10,984 nucleotides of DNA, taken from positions 1 through 10,984 of the forward strand of contig JAHFDE010000066.1 in assembly GCA_023249165.1 (NCBI GenBank), given 5' to 3'. The position numbers and the translations under genes were made by a program. The DNA is from Candidatus Methylomirabilota bacterium (GTDB lineage Bacteria > Methylomirabilota > Methylomirabilia > Methylomirabilales > CSP1-5). The stretch's first letter is position 1; every line of letters starts with the position of its first letter. Under the pieces are notes generated by a model. The model had not been told where the DNA came from. It worked only from the letters and a program-made list of their open reading frames with translations, and searched no databases. Positions 1 through 8,008 of this stretch are shown piece by piece.

Positions 1-1035
1 GACCTCTCGCCCCTCCTCATCGAGCACCTTGAGCTCGATGCCAGGAAGGGGTTTTCCCACTGACCCGACCTTCCGTGGTCCCAAGAGCGGATTTTCGGTC
101 AAGACGGGAGCGGCCTCGGTGAGTCCGTATCCTTCGTAGATGAGGATGCCGTAGCGCTCCTCAAATCGGCGGAGGGTCTCGAGGGGGAGCGGGGCCCCTC
201 CTGAAATGGCGAAACGCACCCGTGAGAGATCCACGGACAGCGGAGGAAGTTGGGCCCAGAGGGCATACATCGACGGGACCGCGGCAACAACCGTGACCCG
301 CCTCTCGGCCATCGCCCGCATGGTCTGGTCGGGGATGAAGCGAGGCTCGAGCACGATTGCCGCCCCGATATCCAACGGAAAGAGCATGAGGACGGTGGCG
401 CCATAGGAGTGAAAGAGGGGAAGGACACAGAGGAACACGTCCCGTTCATCACAGGGAGCGATGTGTCGGAACGAGCTCATATTGCTTAACAGATTCTCAT
501 GGGAGAGGAGTGCTCCCTTGGGCCGCCCTGTGGTCCCGGAGGTGTACAGACACACCGCGACTTCGTGCAGCGCAGGAGCCGCGGCTTCCCCCGTCTCTCG
601 GATGAGGTCATGACCACTGGTGATCCAAGAATCCCCGCCACCGTCGCCGTCCACGAGGACCACCTGCAACGGGTGAGTGAGCTTTTCGCGCGCCGCCTGG
701 ATCACCGGCAGAAACATCCGGCCGCTGATCATCCGGTGGATCGCGGCATCCTCCAGGATGTATCGAATCTCCTCACCTTTATAGAGCACATTCAGCGGCA
801 CCACAGTTCCCTGGGCCGCCAGGATGCCGAAATAGACCTGAACGAACTCGGGGACGTTCGGGAGCATGAGACCGACCCGCTCCCCCGGCTCGACCCCGAG
901 CCGACGAAAGCCGGCCCCCAGGCGCTTCACGACTTCCCAGAGCTCTCCGTAGGTGAGCGACCGGTCGCCGCAGATGAGCGCCGTTCTCGTGGCAAACTTT
1001 TCCGTCGATCTCTGCAGGAGGTCGAGCAAGTTCAC
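1..1035 (-). CDS. AMP-forming acyl-CoA synthetase/ligase, C-terminus cut by window edge
   Basis: ANL-superfamily enzyme that activates a carboxylic acid to acyl-AMP and transfers it to CoA, most likely a fatty or aromatic acyl-CoA ligase. The visible 345 residues hold an N-terminal ANL start (LTYGEL near residue 30, LPNVPEF near 60), the phosphate-binding loop YTSGTTGRPKG (164-174), the PLFHSYG segment, and the A5 motif YGLTE (303-307). The later STGD-type motif and the catalytic C-terminal lysine lie outside the window, so activity cannot be judged. GTG at 1035 is chosen because GAGGTG sits 6 nt upstream; in-frame stops lie a few codons further up, and another in-frame GTG four codons earlier is possible. 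It has its own promoter and is separated from rmuC by 215 bp, so it is probably a separate unit. The acyl substrate cannot be told from sequence. The family call is firm. Confidence 0.93.
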   Translation of the reverse strand, partial: MNLLDLLQRSTEKFATRTALICGDRSLTYGELWEVVKRLGAGFRRLGVEPGERVGLMLPNVPEFVQVYFGILAAQGTVVPLNVLYKGEEIRYILEDAAIHRMISGRMFLPVIQAAREKLTHPLQVVLVDGDGGGDSWITSGHDLIRETGEAAAPALHEVAVCLYTSGTTGRPKGALLSHENLLSNMSSFRHIAPCDERDVFLCVLPLFHSYGATVLMLFPLDIGAAIVLEPRFIPDQTMRAMAERRVTVVAAVPSMYALWAQLPPLSVDLSRVRFAISGGAPLPLETLRRFEERYGILIYEGYGLTEAAPVLTENPLLGPRKVGSVGKPLPGIELKVLDEEGREV

Positions 1036-1065
1036 GATGAGCACCTCAGCCGCGACTTCGCCGGG

Positions 1066-1094
1066 ATGCTATCAAAGCCCTCGAGGCAAGTCAA
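1066..1094 (-). promoter_or_regulatory. sigma-70-type promoter of the acyl-CoA synthetase gene
   Basis: Read on the minus strand: -35 TTGACT (1094-1089), a 17-nt spacer, and -10 TAGCAT (1071-1066; 4 of 6 consensus bases). Transcription would start near 1059, giving a leader of about 24 nt that contains the GAGGTG ribosome site just before the GTG start. The rest of the 1036-1250 gap holds no gene that I can see. Confidence 0.65.
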
Positions 1095-1250
1095 CGAACT
1101 CGCCAGCCAGAAAACCCTCCGCACCCCGCATTGGGGAAACCCCATCCGGCTGAACAGACTGAAATGTAGGATCATGTAATGCCGGCCGACGCGATTCTGT
1201 AAGGGAAAAAGCAGGGAGGGTTCCTTCGCGCGCCTTGGAGAAAGAAAGGG

Positions 1251-2342
1251 CTAGAGGGTGCCGGGGAGGGTGGGCTGCTCGCCCCGTCCCTCGACCGTAT
1301 CCAGCTTGGCCTCAAAGCGGGCCAACGCGCCCGCCGCCTCGTCGAACCGATTCTTGGCATCCGTGAGGTGTCTGCCGGCCAGTTCGAAGCGGTCCCGGAA
1401 CTTCTTGAGATCGACTTGGAGCCGTCCGAGGAGCTCCATGATCTCCCGGGCGTTCTGCTCGATGCGCAGTCCCTTCAGCCCGAGGAGGATGGTCTGGAGG
1501 TAGGCGTAGAAGCTATTGGGAGAGACGGGGATCACCCGCCGCTCGTAGGCGTACGCCCGGACAGAGTCCTCCGCTTCGTCCTTCACCATCACCTCGTAGT
1601 AGACGTTTTCCGCCGGGATGTACATGAGGGCAAAGTCGAACGTGCCTTCGTCGGGCAGGATGTACTTGTTGGCGATTTCATTCACCCGCTGCTGCACATC
1701 CCTGAGAAACGCCTTCCGGGCCGCCCGCCGCCGTTCCTCGTCTCCCCCCCCATTTGCCTCCAGCATCTTCCGGAAGTTCTCCAGGGGAAACTTGGCGTCT
1801 ACCGGGATCAGGTGACTCCCCAATCGGATGATGGCATCGACCCGCTCCCCGCTCCGGAAGGTGTACTGGAGCTGGAAGGCGTCGCCCGGGAGGATCTGGC
1901 TCAAGAGTTGCTCCAGGAGGGTTTCGCCGAAGCCGCCCCGGACTTGGGGGGGCCTGAGGATCTGTTGAAGACTCGCGATGTCCTGGCCCACCTCCAGCAT
2001 GCGCCGCGTCGACTCGTCCAGTTTGCCGAGACTCCCCCGGACCTCGCCGACGACGGCGGCGGCTCGATCCAGCCGCTCTCCAATGGATTGATGGGCCTGT
2101 TGGATCAACACGGCGCTTTCCTGGAGCCGCTGATTCACCTGGGTGCCCATCTGGTGAAGCCCTTGGCTCACCGCGGTGCTGAACTGGGCGATGTCTTGCT
2201 GGAGCAGGAGGATCGAGGGATCTTGCTCCGTGCGCGCTTCTCGGAGACCCGTGAGAATCCGGGCCATCAACACGAGGCTGACCGCCAGGACGAGGAGAAG
2301 AGCGATACCCACGACGAGGAGAATGCCCGCCCAGTCCGACAC
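1251..2342 (-). CDS. rmuC: RmuC-family DNA recombination/nuclease-like protein
   Basis: RmuC-family proteins are linked to limiting DNA inversions and rearrangements and are predicted PD-(D/E)XK nuclease relatives. The 363-residue product has an N-terminal membrane anchor (about 5-28, hydrophobic from WAGILLVVG), a coiled-coil-like region rich in Gln and Glu (about 45-130), and the conserved RmuC core. In the core, GFGETLLEQLL (137-147), RVDAIIRLG (167-175) and PVDAKFPLE (180-188) place acidic residues E140, D169 and D182 with K184 in nuclease-like positions. YIPAENVYYEV (241-251) and SPNSFYAYLQ (274-283) are further family blocks. Length is within the family range. The start is GTG, with a TGAGGACA Shine-Dalgarno stretch overlapping the sigma gene's stop; only 10 nt separate the two genes, so they are co-transcribed. 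Membrane anchoring implies action at the inner face of the membrane. No defect is visible. Confidence 0.93.
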   Translation of the reverse strand: MSDWAGILLVVGIALLLVLAVSLVLMARILTGLREARTEQDPSILLLQQDIAQFSTAVSQGLHQMGTQVNQRLQESAVLIQQAHQSIGERLDRAAAVVGEVRGSLGKLDESTRRMLEVGQDIASLQQILRPPQVRGGFGETLLEQLLSQILPGDAFQLQYTFRSGERVDAIIRLGSHLIPVDAKFPLENFRKMLEANGGGDEERRRAARKAFLRDVQQRVNEIANKYILPDEGTFDFALMYIPAENVYYEVMVKDEAEDSVRAYAYERRVIPVSPNSFYAYLQTILLGLKGLRIEQNAREIMELLGRLQVDLKKFRDRFELAGRHLTDAKNRFDEAAGALARFEAKLDTVEGRGEQPTLPGTL

Positions 2343-2352
2343 GTCGTTGTCC

Positions 2353-3219
2353 TCAGTTCAGAAAGTCCTGCAGATGCCGGATCTTCGCCAATGCGAGGAG
2401 CTTTTTCTTCGCCCGCTCCTCCACCTGCCGGATCCGCTCCCGCGAGAGCCTGAATCGCTTTCCCACCTCCTCGAGCGTCATGGGCTCTCCCCCCCGGAGA
2501 CCGTACCGCAGCTCGATGATCATCCGTTCCCGGGCACTGAGCCCCTTCAGCAACCGCTCCACCTCCTCCCCAAAGGCCTTGCGCACCAGCTCATCATCGG
2601 CGGGCGGGACGCGCTCTCTGCCAGCAATGAGCCCCCGCCCCTCCTCCCGACTCTCAATCTCCTCGAGCGAGGCCTGCGGCCTGTTGGTCTGCAGCAATTC
2701 GTCCACCTCCGCCCGCGTCAGGTGCAGTTCCTTGGCCAGCTCCTCCTCTGTCGGCTCCACGCCCTCCTGCTGCAGCTTCTCTGCCCGTAGGCTCCGCAGC
2801 TTACTGGCCAGGCGGATCTTGCGCGCCGGAAAGCGCAAGGCCCCGCTGGCCCGGCCCAGGGCCTGCATGATCGCCTGGCGGATCCACCACACGGCGTACG
2901 TAATGAATTTGACGTTGTACTCGGGGGAGAAGCGGCGGGCGGCCTCCAGCACTCCCAGGTTTCCCTCGTTGATCAGATCCAGGAGGGAGAGGCCATACCC
3001 CTGGTACTGCAGCGCCACCTTCACCACGAATCGCAGGTTCGCCTCGACGAGCTTCTTGAGGGCCTTCTCATCCCGCTTCTGGATTTGCTTGGCGAGGCGG
3101 AGCTCTTCGGCCTTGGTCAGGAGCGGGATGTTGACGATCCGGCGGAGATAGGCAGAGAGGGCCTCGTCGCTGATCTCCTCGTAGAACCCGGGTGTGCGTC
3201 GTGCCATGGGCTTTGGCAC
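2353..3219 (-). CDS. RNA polymerase sigma factor, sigma-70 family (group 2/3 type)
   Basis: Directs RNA polymerase to promoters. The 288-residue protein lacks region 1.1 and the large spacer of a primary RpoD. Regions in order: 1.2 (about 17-47), 2.1-2.2 (EANLRFVVKVA at 59-69, LLDLINEGNLG at 79-89), 2.3-2.4 (VKFITYAVWWIRQAI at 103-117), region 3 (about 131-190), and region 4 with its helix-turn-helix (LSARERMIIELRYGL at 227-241; TLEEVGKRF and SRERIRQVEERA at 248-270). In 2.4, the residues aligned with E. coli T440 and R441 are Met118 and Gln119, as in some non-proteobacterial sigmas. The gene starts 14 nt after htrA and ends 10 nt before rmuC. Start is uncertain: GTG at 3219 or ATG at 3207, neither with a clear ribosome site. 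It is an alternative or stress sigma by size; the exact subgroup (RpoS-, RpoH- or SigA-like) cannot be fixed. Confidence 0.92.
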   Translation of the reverse strand: MPKPMARRTPGFYEEISDEALSAYLRRIVNIPLLTKAEELRLAKQIQKRDEKALKKLVEANLRFVVKVALQYQGYGLSLLDLINEGNLGVLEAARRFSPEYNVKFITYAVWWIRQAIMQALGRASGALRFPARKIRLASKLRSLRAEKLQQEGVEPTEEELAKELHLTRAEVDELLQTNRPQASLEEIESREEGRGLIAGRERVPPADDELVRKAFGEEVERLLKGLSARERMIIELRYGLRGGEPMTLEEVGKRFRLSRERIRQVEERAKKKLLALAKIRHLQDFLN

Positions 3220-3233
3220 CCGTCATGGAGGGC

Positions 3234-4667
3234 TTAACCCTTCGTCGAGGGGATGACGATGAAGCGGCTACTCTTCCCGCGCTGCACCAGCAGCAGCATT
3301 TCCGTCTCGGGCCGGGACGCCTGGAGCATCGCGAGGAGGTCCTGGCGGCTCTTGACCGGCTGGCGGTCAACCTCCAGGATCACGTCTCCCGGTCGGAGCC
3401 CCCGGCGGAACGCGGGACTCCCCGGCTCGACCGACGAGACCAAGACCCCGCCCTCTTTCACCTGGAGTTTCTCTCGGAGTTCAGGGGTGAGATCCTGAAC
3501 CGCAAACCCATGCCGTTCGAGGGGCTCCGGAGTTACGACCGTAGCCTCTTCGGTCGGCATCTGCCCCACGGTCGCGCTCAGGGTCGCGTCCTTGCCCTTG
3601 CGATTGACCTTGACCGCCACCTGTGTTCCCGGCCGAAGAGCAGCAACCAGCCGCTGAAGCCCGCGGACGTCGGTGACGGGTTTTCCACCAACCGCCTGGA
3701 TCACGTCCCCCGTCGTGAGCCCGGCCTTCTCAGCGGGCCCCCCTTCAAGGACATCGCCAACCACGACGCCCTCTCCCGCCTTGACCCCGAACTGCCGGGC
3801 TAGCTCCGGGGTCAAGGGTTGAATGAGCACCCCGAGCCACCCCCGGGTAATCCGGCCCTCCTTGATCAGCTGCTCCATGATCTCCCGGGCGGGGGTGATG
3901 GGGATGGCAAAGCCGATGCCCTGGCCGCTCGCCACGATAGCGGTGTTGATCCCGATGACCTGCCCGTCGATGTTTAACAGGGGACCGCCGCTATTCCCCG
4001 GATTGATCGAGGCATCGGTCTGAATGAAATCCTCATAGGCCGTGATCCCCATGCCGGCGCGCCCGGTGGCGCTGATGACGCCGACCGTGACCGTGTGGCT
4101 CAGTCCAAAGGGATTGCCGATGGCGATCACAAAGTCACCGGTCCGGATCTTCGCCGAGTTCCCCAGGGGCGCCGGCTTGAGATCCTTGGCCCCCTCGATC
4201 CGGATCACGGCGAGATCGGTCTTGGGATCGGTCCCGATCACCTTGGCCTGAAAAGTCCGCTCGTCCACCAGCGTCACCTGGATCTCGTCGGCCTGCTCCA
4301 CCACATGGTTATTCGTCAGGATGGTGCCCTTGACATCGATGATGACCCCGGACCCCAGACTCCGCCGCTCGAAAAATCGCTCGAAGAACTCCTCGCCAAA
4401 GAACTCGCGGAATGGGCCTCGGAAGAAGGGTTCGATCTCACGGCGGCTGGGCTGGACCTTTTGCGTCGTGCTCACGTTCACCACCGAAGGCTTGAGCCGC
4501 TCTGCCACCTCCACGAAGACTTGCTGCATGCGCTCCACCAGGGCACGATCCCTCGGGTCGGCGGCGCTGACAGAGGGGGGGAAAGCGATCACGACACACA
4601 GAGCGAGGAAAACCTTCATCATGGGCCAGAGCCCCTTTTGAGAAAGCCTCGTGACTCTACTCATCAT
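3234..4667 (-). CDS. HtrA/DegP-type periplasmic serine protease with two PDZ domains
   Basis: Envelope quality-control protease or chaperone that degrades misfolded exported proteins. The 477-residue product has an N-terminal signal segment (basic start, hydrophobic 16-31, probable cleavage after SVSA at 32-35). A trypsin-like domain follows, with the full triad His121 (TNNHVVEQ), Asp151 (KTDLAV) and Ser226 (NPGNSGGPL). Then come PDZ1 (about 278-370; TRGWLGV, GVVVGDVLEGGPAEKAGL) and PDZ2 (about 385-475; GVLVSSVEPGSPAFRRGL). A Phe/Glu-rich loop (FFGEEFFERFFERR, 89-102) corresponds to the LA loop. ATG at 4667 is chosen because GGAGG (4680-4676) lies 8 nt upstream and a promoter at 4708-4736 precedes it, so an ORF extension to 4748 cannot be translated from that transcript. 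A second ATG at codon 16 is also possible (AAGGGG upstream). It heads an htrA-sigma-rmuC cluster. DegP and DegQ cannot be separated here. Confidence 0.95.
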   Translation of the reverse strand: MMSRVTRLSQKGLWPMMKVFLALCVVIAFPPSVSAADPRDRALVERMQQVFVEVAERLKPSVVNVSTTQKVQPSRREIEPFFRGPFREFFGEEFFERFFERRSLGSGVIIDVKGTILTNNHVVEQADEIQVTLVDERTFQAKVIGTDPKTDLAVIRIEGAKDLKPAPLGNSAKIRTGDFVIAIGNPFGLSHTVTVGVISATGRAGMGITAYEDFIQTDASINPGNSGGPLLNIDGQVIGINTAIVASGQGIGFAIPITPAREIMEQLIKEGRITRGWLGVLIQPLTPELARQFGVKAGEGVVVGDVLEGGPAEKAGLTTGDVIQAVGGKPVTDVRGLQRLVAALRPGTQVAVKVNRKGKDATLSATVGQMPTEEATVVTPEPLERHGFAVQDLTPELREKLQVKEGGVLVSSVEPGSPAFRRGLRPGDVILEVDRQPVKSRQDLLAMLQASRPETEMLLLVQRGKSSRFIVIPSTKG

Positions 4668-4707
4668 GGGACAGGCCTCCACCTCGATTCTCTCCCGAAA
4701 CTGGTTG

Positions 4708-4736
4708 ACGCTAGCACAGGGAATCCGGACTGTCAA
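4708..4736 (-). promoter_or_regulatory. strong sigma-70-type promoter of htrA (extended -10)
   Basis: Read on the minus strand: perfect -35 TTGACA (4736-4731), 17-nt spacer, -10 TAGCGT (4713-4708) preceded by TGC, an extended -10 element. The -35 hexamer contains the TGA stop codon of the DUF4388 gene (4735-4733), so the promoter begins exactly where the upstream gene ends. The predicted start near 4701 gives a leader of about 34 nt carrying the GGAGG ribosome site. Confidence 0.75.
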
Positions 4737-5884
4737 TCGGGGGGCCAAGTAGGAGAGATCTGCAGGTCGTCAGCGGTCCCGATCCGACCGTCGAGCCCCG
4801 GGCTCGTCAACCGGTACGTCGGCTGGCGACGCTCATAGATCCAGGGGCGCCCCCAGGGATCCTGCAGGTCCCCGGCGTACAGTCCCTCGGTCCGGAGTTC
4901 GGTCAGGCTATTAGGGTACCCGAGGCGCAGCAGCAGATACTCGTCCAGGGCGCGGGGAAGCTCCCGTCCGGCGAGGGTGAGCCTCCGCGTCTGGACTTCG
5001 GCCTCTGCCACCAGCCGAGAGGAGGGGAACAAGCGCAGGGGATCATCGCTCGCGCGGAACAGAAGCACGAGAAAGGCGAGCGCCAGGGCTCCGGCCGCGC
5101 CCGGGGCGACCCACGAGGGAAGGCGTCTGGGGGCCCGCACGGGCCGGACCTCTCCCTCTCCCGCCCCGGCCTCGGCCCGCTGCTCGAGCTGCAGAGCTCC
5201 TGCCGCCAGCAGATCGGCGATCCCCTTGTAGGCGTCGAACTCTCCGAGGTCGCACAGCTCGGCAATCTCTCGGGCACTCCGTCGGCCATCCACCAGTTCG
5301 AGGACGGTGAGAGCCTCGGGAGGGGCCTGATCGCGATAGGCCGGCCGGTTACTTCGTCGGACGACCAGATCCAGCGAGGGGATCCGTCGTTCGATCATCG
5401 GCCACTCATCCATCTGACGGACGGCCTCCAGGAGGACGGTCTCCGTCCCCACGGGCGGGATCTGACCTCGACTCAGGTCCACCTGCGTTTGAGCGGCAAA
5501 GGTATACTTCCCATCCCGCCAGCGGAGGGCCCGGTAGAGGGTTTCGCGCACCAGGCGCTGCACCACCTTTTCGATATCGCGAGGGGAGACCCACTGCCCC
5601 TCCAGGAGGAAGGGGACCAGGCGCTGTCCCTTGCGGGCCCGCATCTGCCGCACCTCCTCCCACCGCTCCCGGGTGATCAGTTCACGGCGAGCCAGAACCC
5701 GGCCCAGGTCCGCCTCGAAAGCCTCGTCGGGGAGGGCCGCCCAAACCACCATGCCGTCCTGTACGACGACATTGATGGTTTCGTCTTTCCTCGTCAGGGT
5801 GAGGACGCCGGTCTTTCGCTGCATGCCGATCAGCTGGAGGATATCGACCAGGGCAAAGTCTTGGAGTGTCCCCTCTAGCGCCAT
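4733..5884 (-). CDS. DUF4388 domain protein with one membrane segment and a GspG-like C-terminal tail
   Basis: The N-terminal part (about 1-150) is a DUF4388/PatA-like domain: it opens ALEGTLQDFALVDILQLIG, then KTGVLTL, then DGMVVWA, the usual pattern of this domain in gliding, pilus or signalling proteins. A winged-helix-like segment follows (about 190-235; LELVDGRRSAREIAEL). Next are a charged linker, a single membrane helix (about 258-277, ending FLVLLFRA), and a C-terminal region with DPWGRPWIYERR and SPGLDGRIGTADDL (about 342-375). This tail resembles the C-terminal end of type II secretion pseudopilins (GspG), whose DPWG and acidic loop region bind calcium. The likely topology is cytosolic N-terminus and external C-terminus. 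ATG at 5884 overlaps the TPR gene by 10 bp; GTG at 5899 is the alternative, but the DUF4388 fold starts at MALEG. A G-rich ribosome site precedes it. The biological role is unknown. Confidence 0.8.
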   Translation of the reverse strand: MALEGTLQDFALVDILQLIGMQRKTGVLTLTRKDETINVVVQDGMVVWAALPDEAFEADLGRVLARRELITRERWEEVRQMRARKGQRLVPFLLEGQWVSPRDIEKVVQRLVRETLYRALRWRDGKYTFAAQTQVDLSRGQIPPVGTETVLLEAVRQMDEWPMIERRIPSLDLVVRRSNRPAYRDQAPPEALTVLELVDGRRSAREIAELCDLGEFDAYKGIADLLAAGALQLEQRAEAGAGEGEVRPVRAPRRLPSWVAPGAAGALALAFLVLLFRASDDPLRLFPSSRLVAEAEVQTRRLTLAGRELPRALDEYLLLRLGYPNSLTELRTEGLYAGDLQDPWGRPWIYERRQPTYRLTSPGLDGRIGTADDLQISPTWPPD

Positions 5885-7992
5885 GGCCCACCCCCCCACC
5901 TTGAGCGACCGCGGCTGAACGTGAACGCGCTGAAGAGATAGACGGAGAGGAGCACGAGAATGCTCAGAGATCCGTGGTACGGGAGCGATATGCCGGGAAG
6001 ATACGTCGCCGGGGCGAGGAGTTGTCCGAGGAGCGGGGAGACAGCCAAGACCGTGGCAGTGAGCAACACAAAACCCTTGAAGGTCCGCCCCCGGTAGAGC
6101 CCCTCAACCCCCGGGATGAGCGCAAGGGCAACCTCGAGCAACTTCGACGGCCGCTTCATCTCTTCGAAGGGAAGACTCTTGATCATGCGAGGCATCTCCC
6201 CTGCCCGCGACCGCCGAATAATCGCACAGCGGGTGCAGAACCGGACCTCGCCCAGCAGCCGCTGACACCGGGGGCAGAAGACCCTGCCGCATTCCTGACA
6301 CGCCCGGGCAAACCTCCGCCGCTTCCGCAACCACAGAATCCCCACGAAGGTCACGAGATACCCCCCCACCGCCCAAGGAAGTTGGGACAGGGAGATCCTC
6401 AGAAATCTTCCGCCCCACAACACCTCCACCATCTCCGGGGATGGTGCATCGAAGACGAGAATCCGGTGCCAGAGGTCTGTCACCGGAAGTGGCGCGTCGA
6501 GGATGACCCGCTTTCTCCCCTCTGCTCCCGCCCGTCGAATACGAGATTGCAGAGATGGCAGCTGGTGGATGGCCCGTGCATACTCCTGTTCCGCCTGTTC
6601 CAAGAGGAGCCGCTCCGTGAACAACTGGGAGAGATTGAAGTGCGGGTAGGCCAGGTCTGGACTCAAGGCAATGGCCTTTTCGTAGGCGGCCTGTGCCTGG
6701 GCCAGGTCCCCCGCGAGGAAGGCCAGGTTTCCCCGGTTGGTCCAGCTCGCCGCCTGAAGCGCCCCACCCCCCTTGACCTGAGAGTACCCCTCGATGCCGC
6801 GCACAAGCTCACCCCGAAGCCGATGCATCCGTCCGAGAGAAAACCGCGGCAGGGGGTCCTGGGGGGCCTCGTCCGCCCAGCGGAGCAGCGTGGCCTCTGT
6901 GGCGGCTTCGGGATCCCCCTCCTCGAGCCTGAGCAACGCGACAAATTTGGGCGAGGTCGTGCCGGTAATCAGGCTGGCGAGGAGACGATATCCCCCCGGA
7001 AGGAGCAGGAGGGAGAGGACTAAGGCGATCCAGAGCACGCGTTCTCGACCCTTGAGGTAGATCCCGAGAAGCACGAGAGTCAGCATGACGGCGGGCAGCA
7101 GGCCGAACCCGAGGATGACGGGAAGCAGGTACAGCATCACGAGGAGGAGCACCTGAGTCGCAGGGGAGAGCCGTCGTCGCCCCCACTCGGCGACGTCATG
7201 TTGGAAGAGGGGTGACACCCGCAGGACGAGTAAGACCCCTACCAGCAAGAGAGCGATGGGGAGTGCGAGCAGGAGAGAGGCTAGGATATTCGCCCAGTGG
7301 CTCGGCCCATACAGGGGCGAGGTCAGGCTGAGCCGCCAGCCCCACATCAGAGCGACAAGCCCCCCCGGATTGCCGCGGCCCAGCAAGATCCGGGCCCGGG
7401 CGAAGAAGACTTCGGGGAGGGCTGGGTCGAACTCCTCCGCCAAGTCTAACGCCCTCTCCGCCCCGGGCAGATCGTTCCGTGCGGCGAGCGCCCCGGCCGA
7501 GTGCGCCAGGTGCCAGCCCATATAGGCAATGCGATCGAGACCCAACCGGTCCCGAACCTCCCGAATCTGTCGCAGCTCGTGATCTGCCGCCCGGTCCTCG
7601 CCCAGGCGGAGAAACGCTCGATAGAGCAGCCACCGAACAGCCACGCGGTCCCCCGCCCGTTGAGAAGCCTCGGCGAGAGCAGCTGAAATGCCTCCCCCCT
7701 TGGTCAGGGTGGAGAGGGCTCCCCTGGCGAGGGGCAAGAACGGGTTCGACGCCTCTTGCCGGCCCACGTCCTGCAGGTTCGCCGCAAGCAGCGCGATGGT
7801 CGAGGCGTCCGGTGGCTTGCCCCCCTGAATGAACTGTTCGAGGGCCGACACTCTTCCAAACGCTCGCTGCCAGAGCGCGACGGCCTCTCGCACCTCGGTG
7901 AAGCCCGCCGTTTCCCCCCAGCGCGGGATCGCCACGATGAACAACAACAGCAGCCCGATTGTCCTGAAGTCTCTGAGCACCCTCACACTCAA
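5875..7992 (-). CDS. TPR-containing polytopic membrane protein with a six-cysteine zinc ribbon
   Basis: I do not recognise a named family. The 705-residue product starts with a signal-like hydrophobic segment (about 11-22). A helical TPR-like region follows (about 30-215; LARNDLPGAERALDLAEEFDP type repeats), then four membrane segments (about 235-258, 279-314 as two, 319-340). A clear TPR block comes next (about 375-480; WTNRGNLAFLAGDLAQAQAAYEKAI). Then come one membrane helix (540-556), a zinc-ribbon-like cluster (C565, C568, C573, C576, C586, C589, spacing C-x2-C-x4-C-x2-C-x9-C-x2-C), and two to three C-terminal membrane segments (637-662, 674-692). TPRs suggest a protein-binding scaffold. 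Its stop overlaps the DUF4388 gene start, so the two are coupled. Start is uncertain: TTG at 7992 lies 4 nt after AGGTGG (8002-7997); GTG at 7986 is 10 nt after it and equally plausible. No promoter was found for it. Confidence 0.82.
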   Translation of the reverse strand: MSVRVLRDFRTIGLLLLFIVAIPRWGETAGFTEVREAVALWQRAFGRVSALEQFIQGGKPPDASTIALLAANLQDVGRQEASNPFLPLARGALSTLTKGGGISAALAEASQRAGDRVAVRWLLYRAFLRLGEDRAADHELRQIREVRDRLGLDRIAYMGWHLAHSAGALAARNDLPGAERALDLAEEFDPALPEVFFARARILLGRGNPGGLVALMWGWRLSLTSPLYGPSHWANILASLLLALPIALLLVGVLLVLRVSPLFQHDVAEWGRRRLSPATQVLLLVMLYLLPVILGFGLLPAVMLTLVLLGIYLKGRERVLWIALVLSLLLLPGGYRLLASLITGTTSPKFVALLRLEEGDPEAATEATLLRWADEAPQDPLPRFSLGRMHRLRGELVRGIEGYSQVKGGGALQAASWTNRGNLAFLAGDLAQAQAAYEKAIALSPDLAYPHFNLSQLFTERLLLEQAEQEYARAIHQLPSLQSRIRRAGAEGRKRVILDAPLPVTDLWHRILVFDAPSPEMVEVLWGGRFLRISLSQLPWAVGGYLVTFVGILWLRKRRRFARACQECGRVFCPRCQRLLGEVRFCTRCAIIRRSRAGEMPRMIKSLPFEEMKRPSKLLEVALALIPGVEGLYRGRTFKGFVLLTATVLAVSPLLGQLLAPATYLPGISLPYHGSLSILVLLSVYLFSAFTFSRGRSRWGGGPWR

Positions 7993-8008
7993 TATGCCAC
8001 CTGTATTC

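Noticed and set aside
1132..1144. TGGGG-AAA-CCCCA hairpin between rmuC and the acyl-CoA synthetase as a terminator
   Set aside because: Only 5 bp of stem with a 3-nt loop and no T-run on either strand.
499..1179. 226-codon plus-strand open frame opposite the acyl-CoA synthetase
   Set aside because: The minus strand carries unmistakable ANL motifs; the plus product shows none.
1368..2453. 361-codon plus-strand open frame opposite rmuC
   Set aside because: Shadow of a clear RmuC gene in GC-rich DNA; the product is Pro/Leu/His-rich with no domain pattern.
4668..4748. N-terminal extension of htrA by 27 codons
   Set aside because: It would begin upstream of the htrA promoter and overlap the DUF4388 gene; a good ribosome site supports 4667.
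5974..7023. 349-codon plus-strand open frame opposite the TPR gene
   Set aside because: Composition is Pro/Arg/Gln-rich and low in motifs; the minus strand has membrane segments, TPRs and a zinc ribbon.
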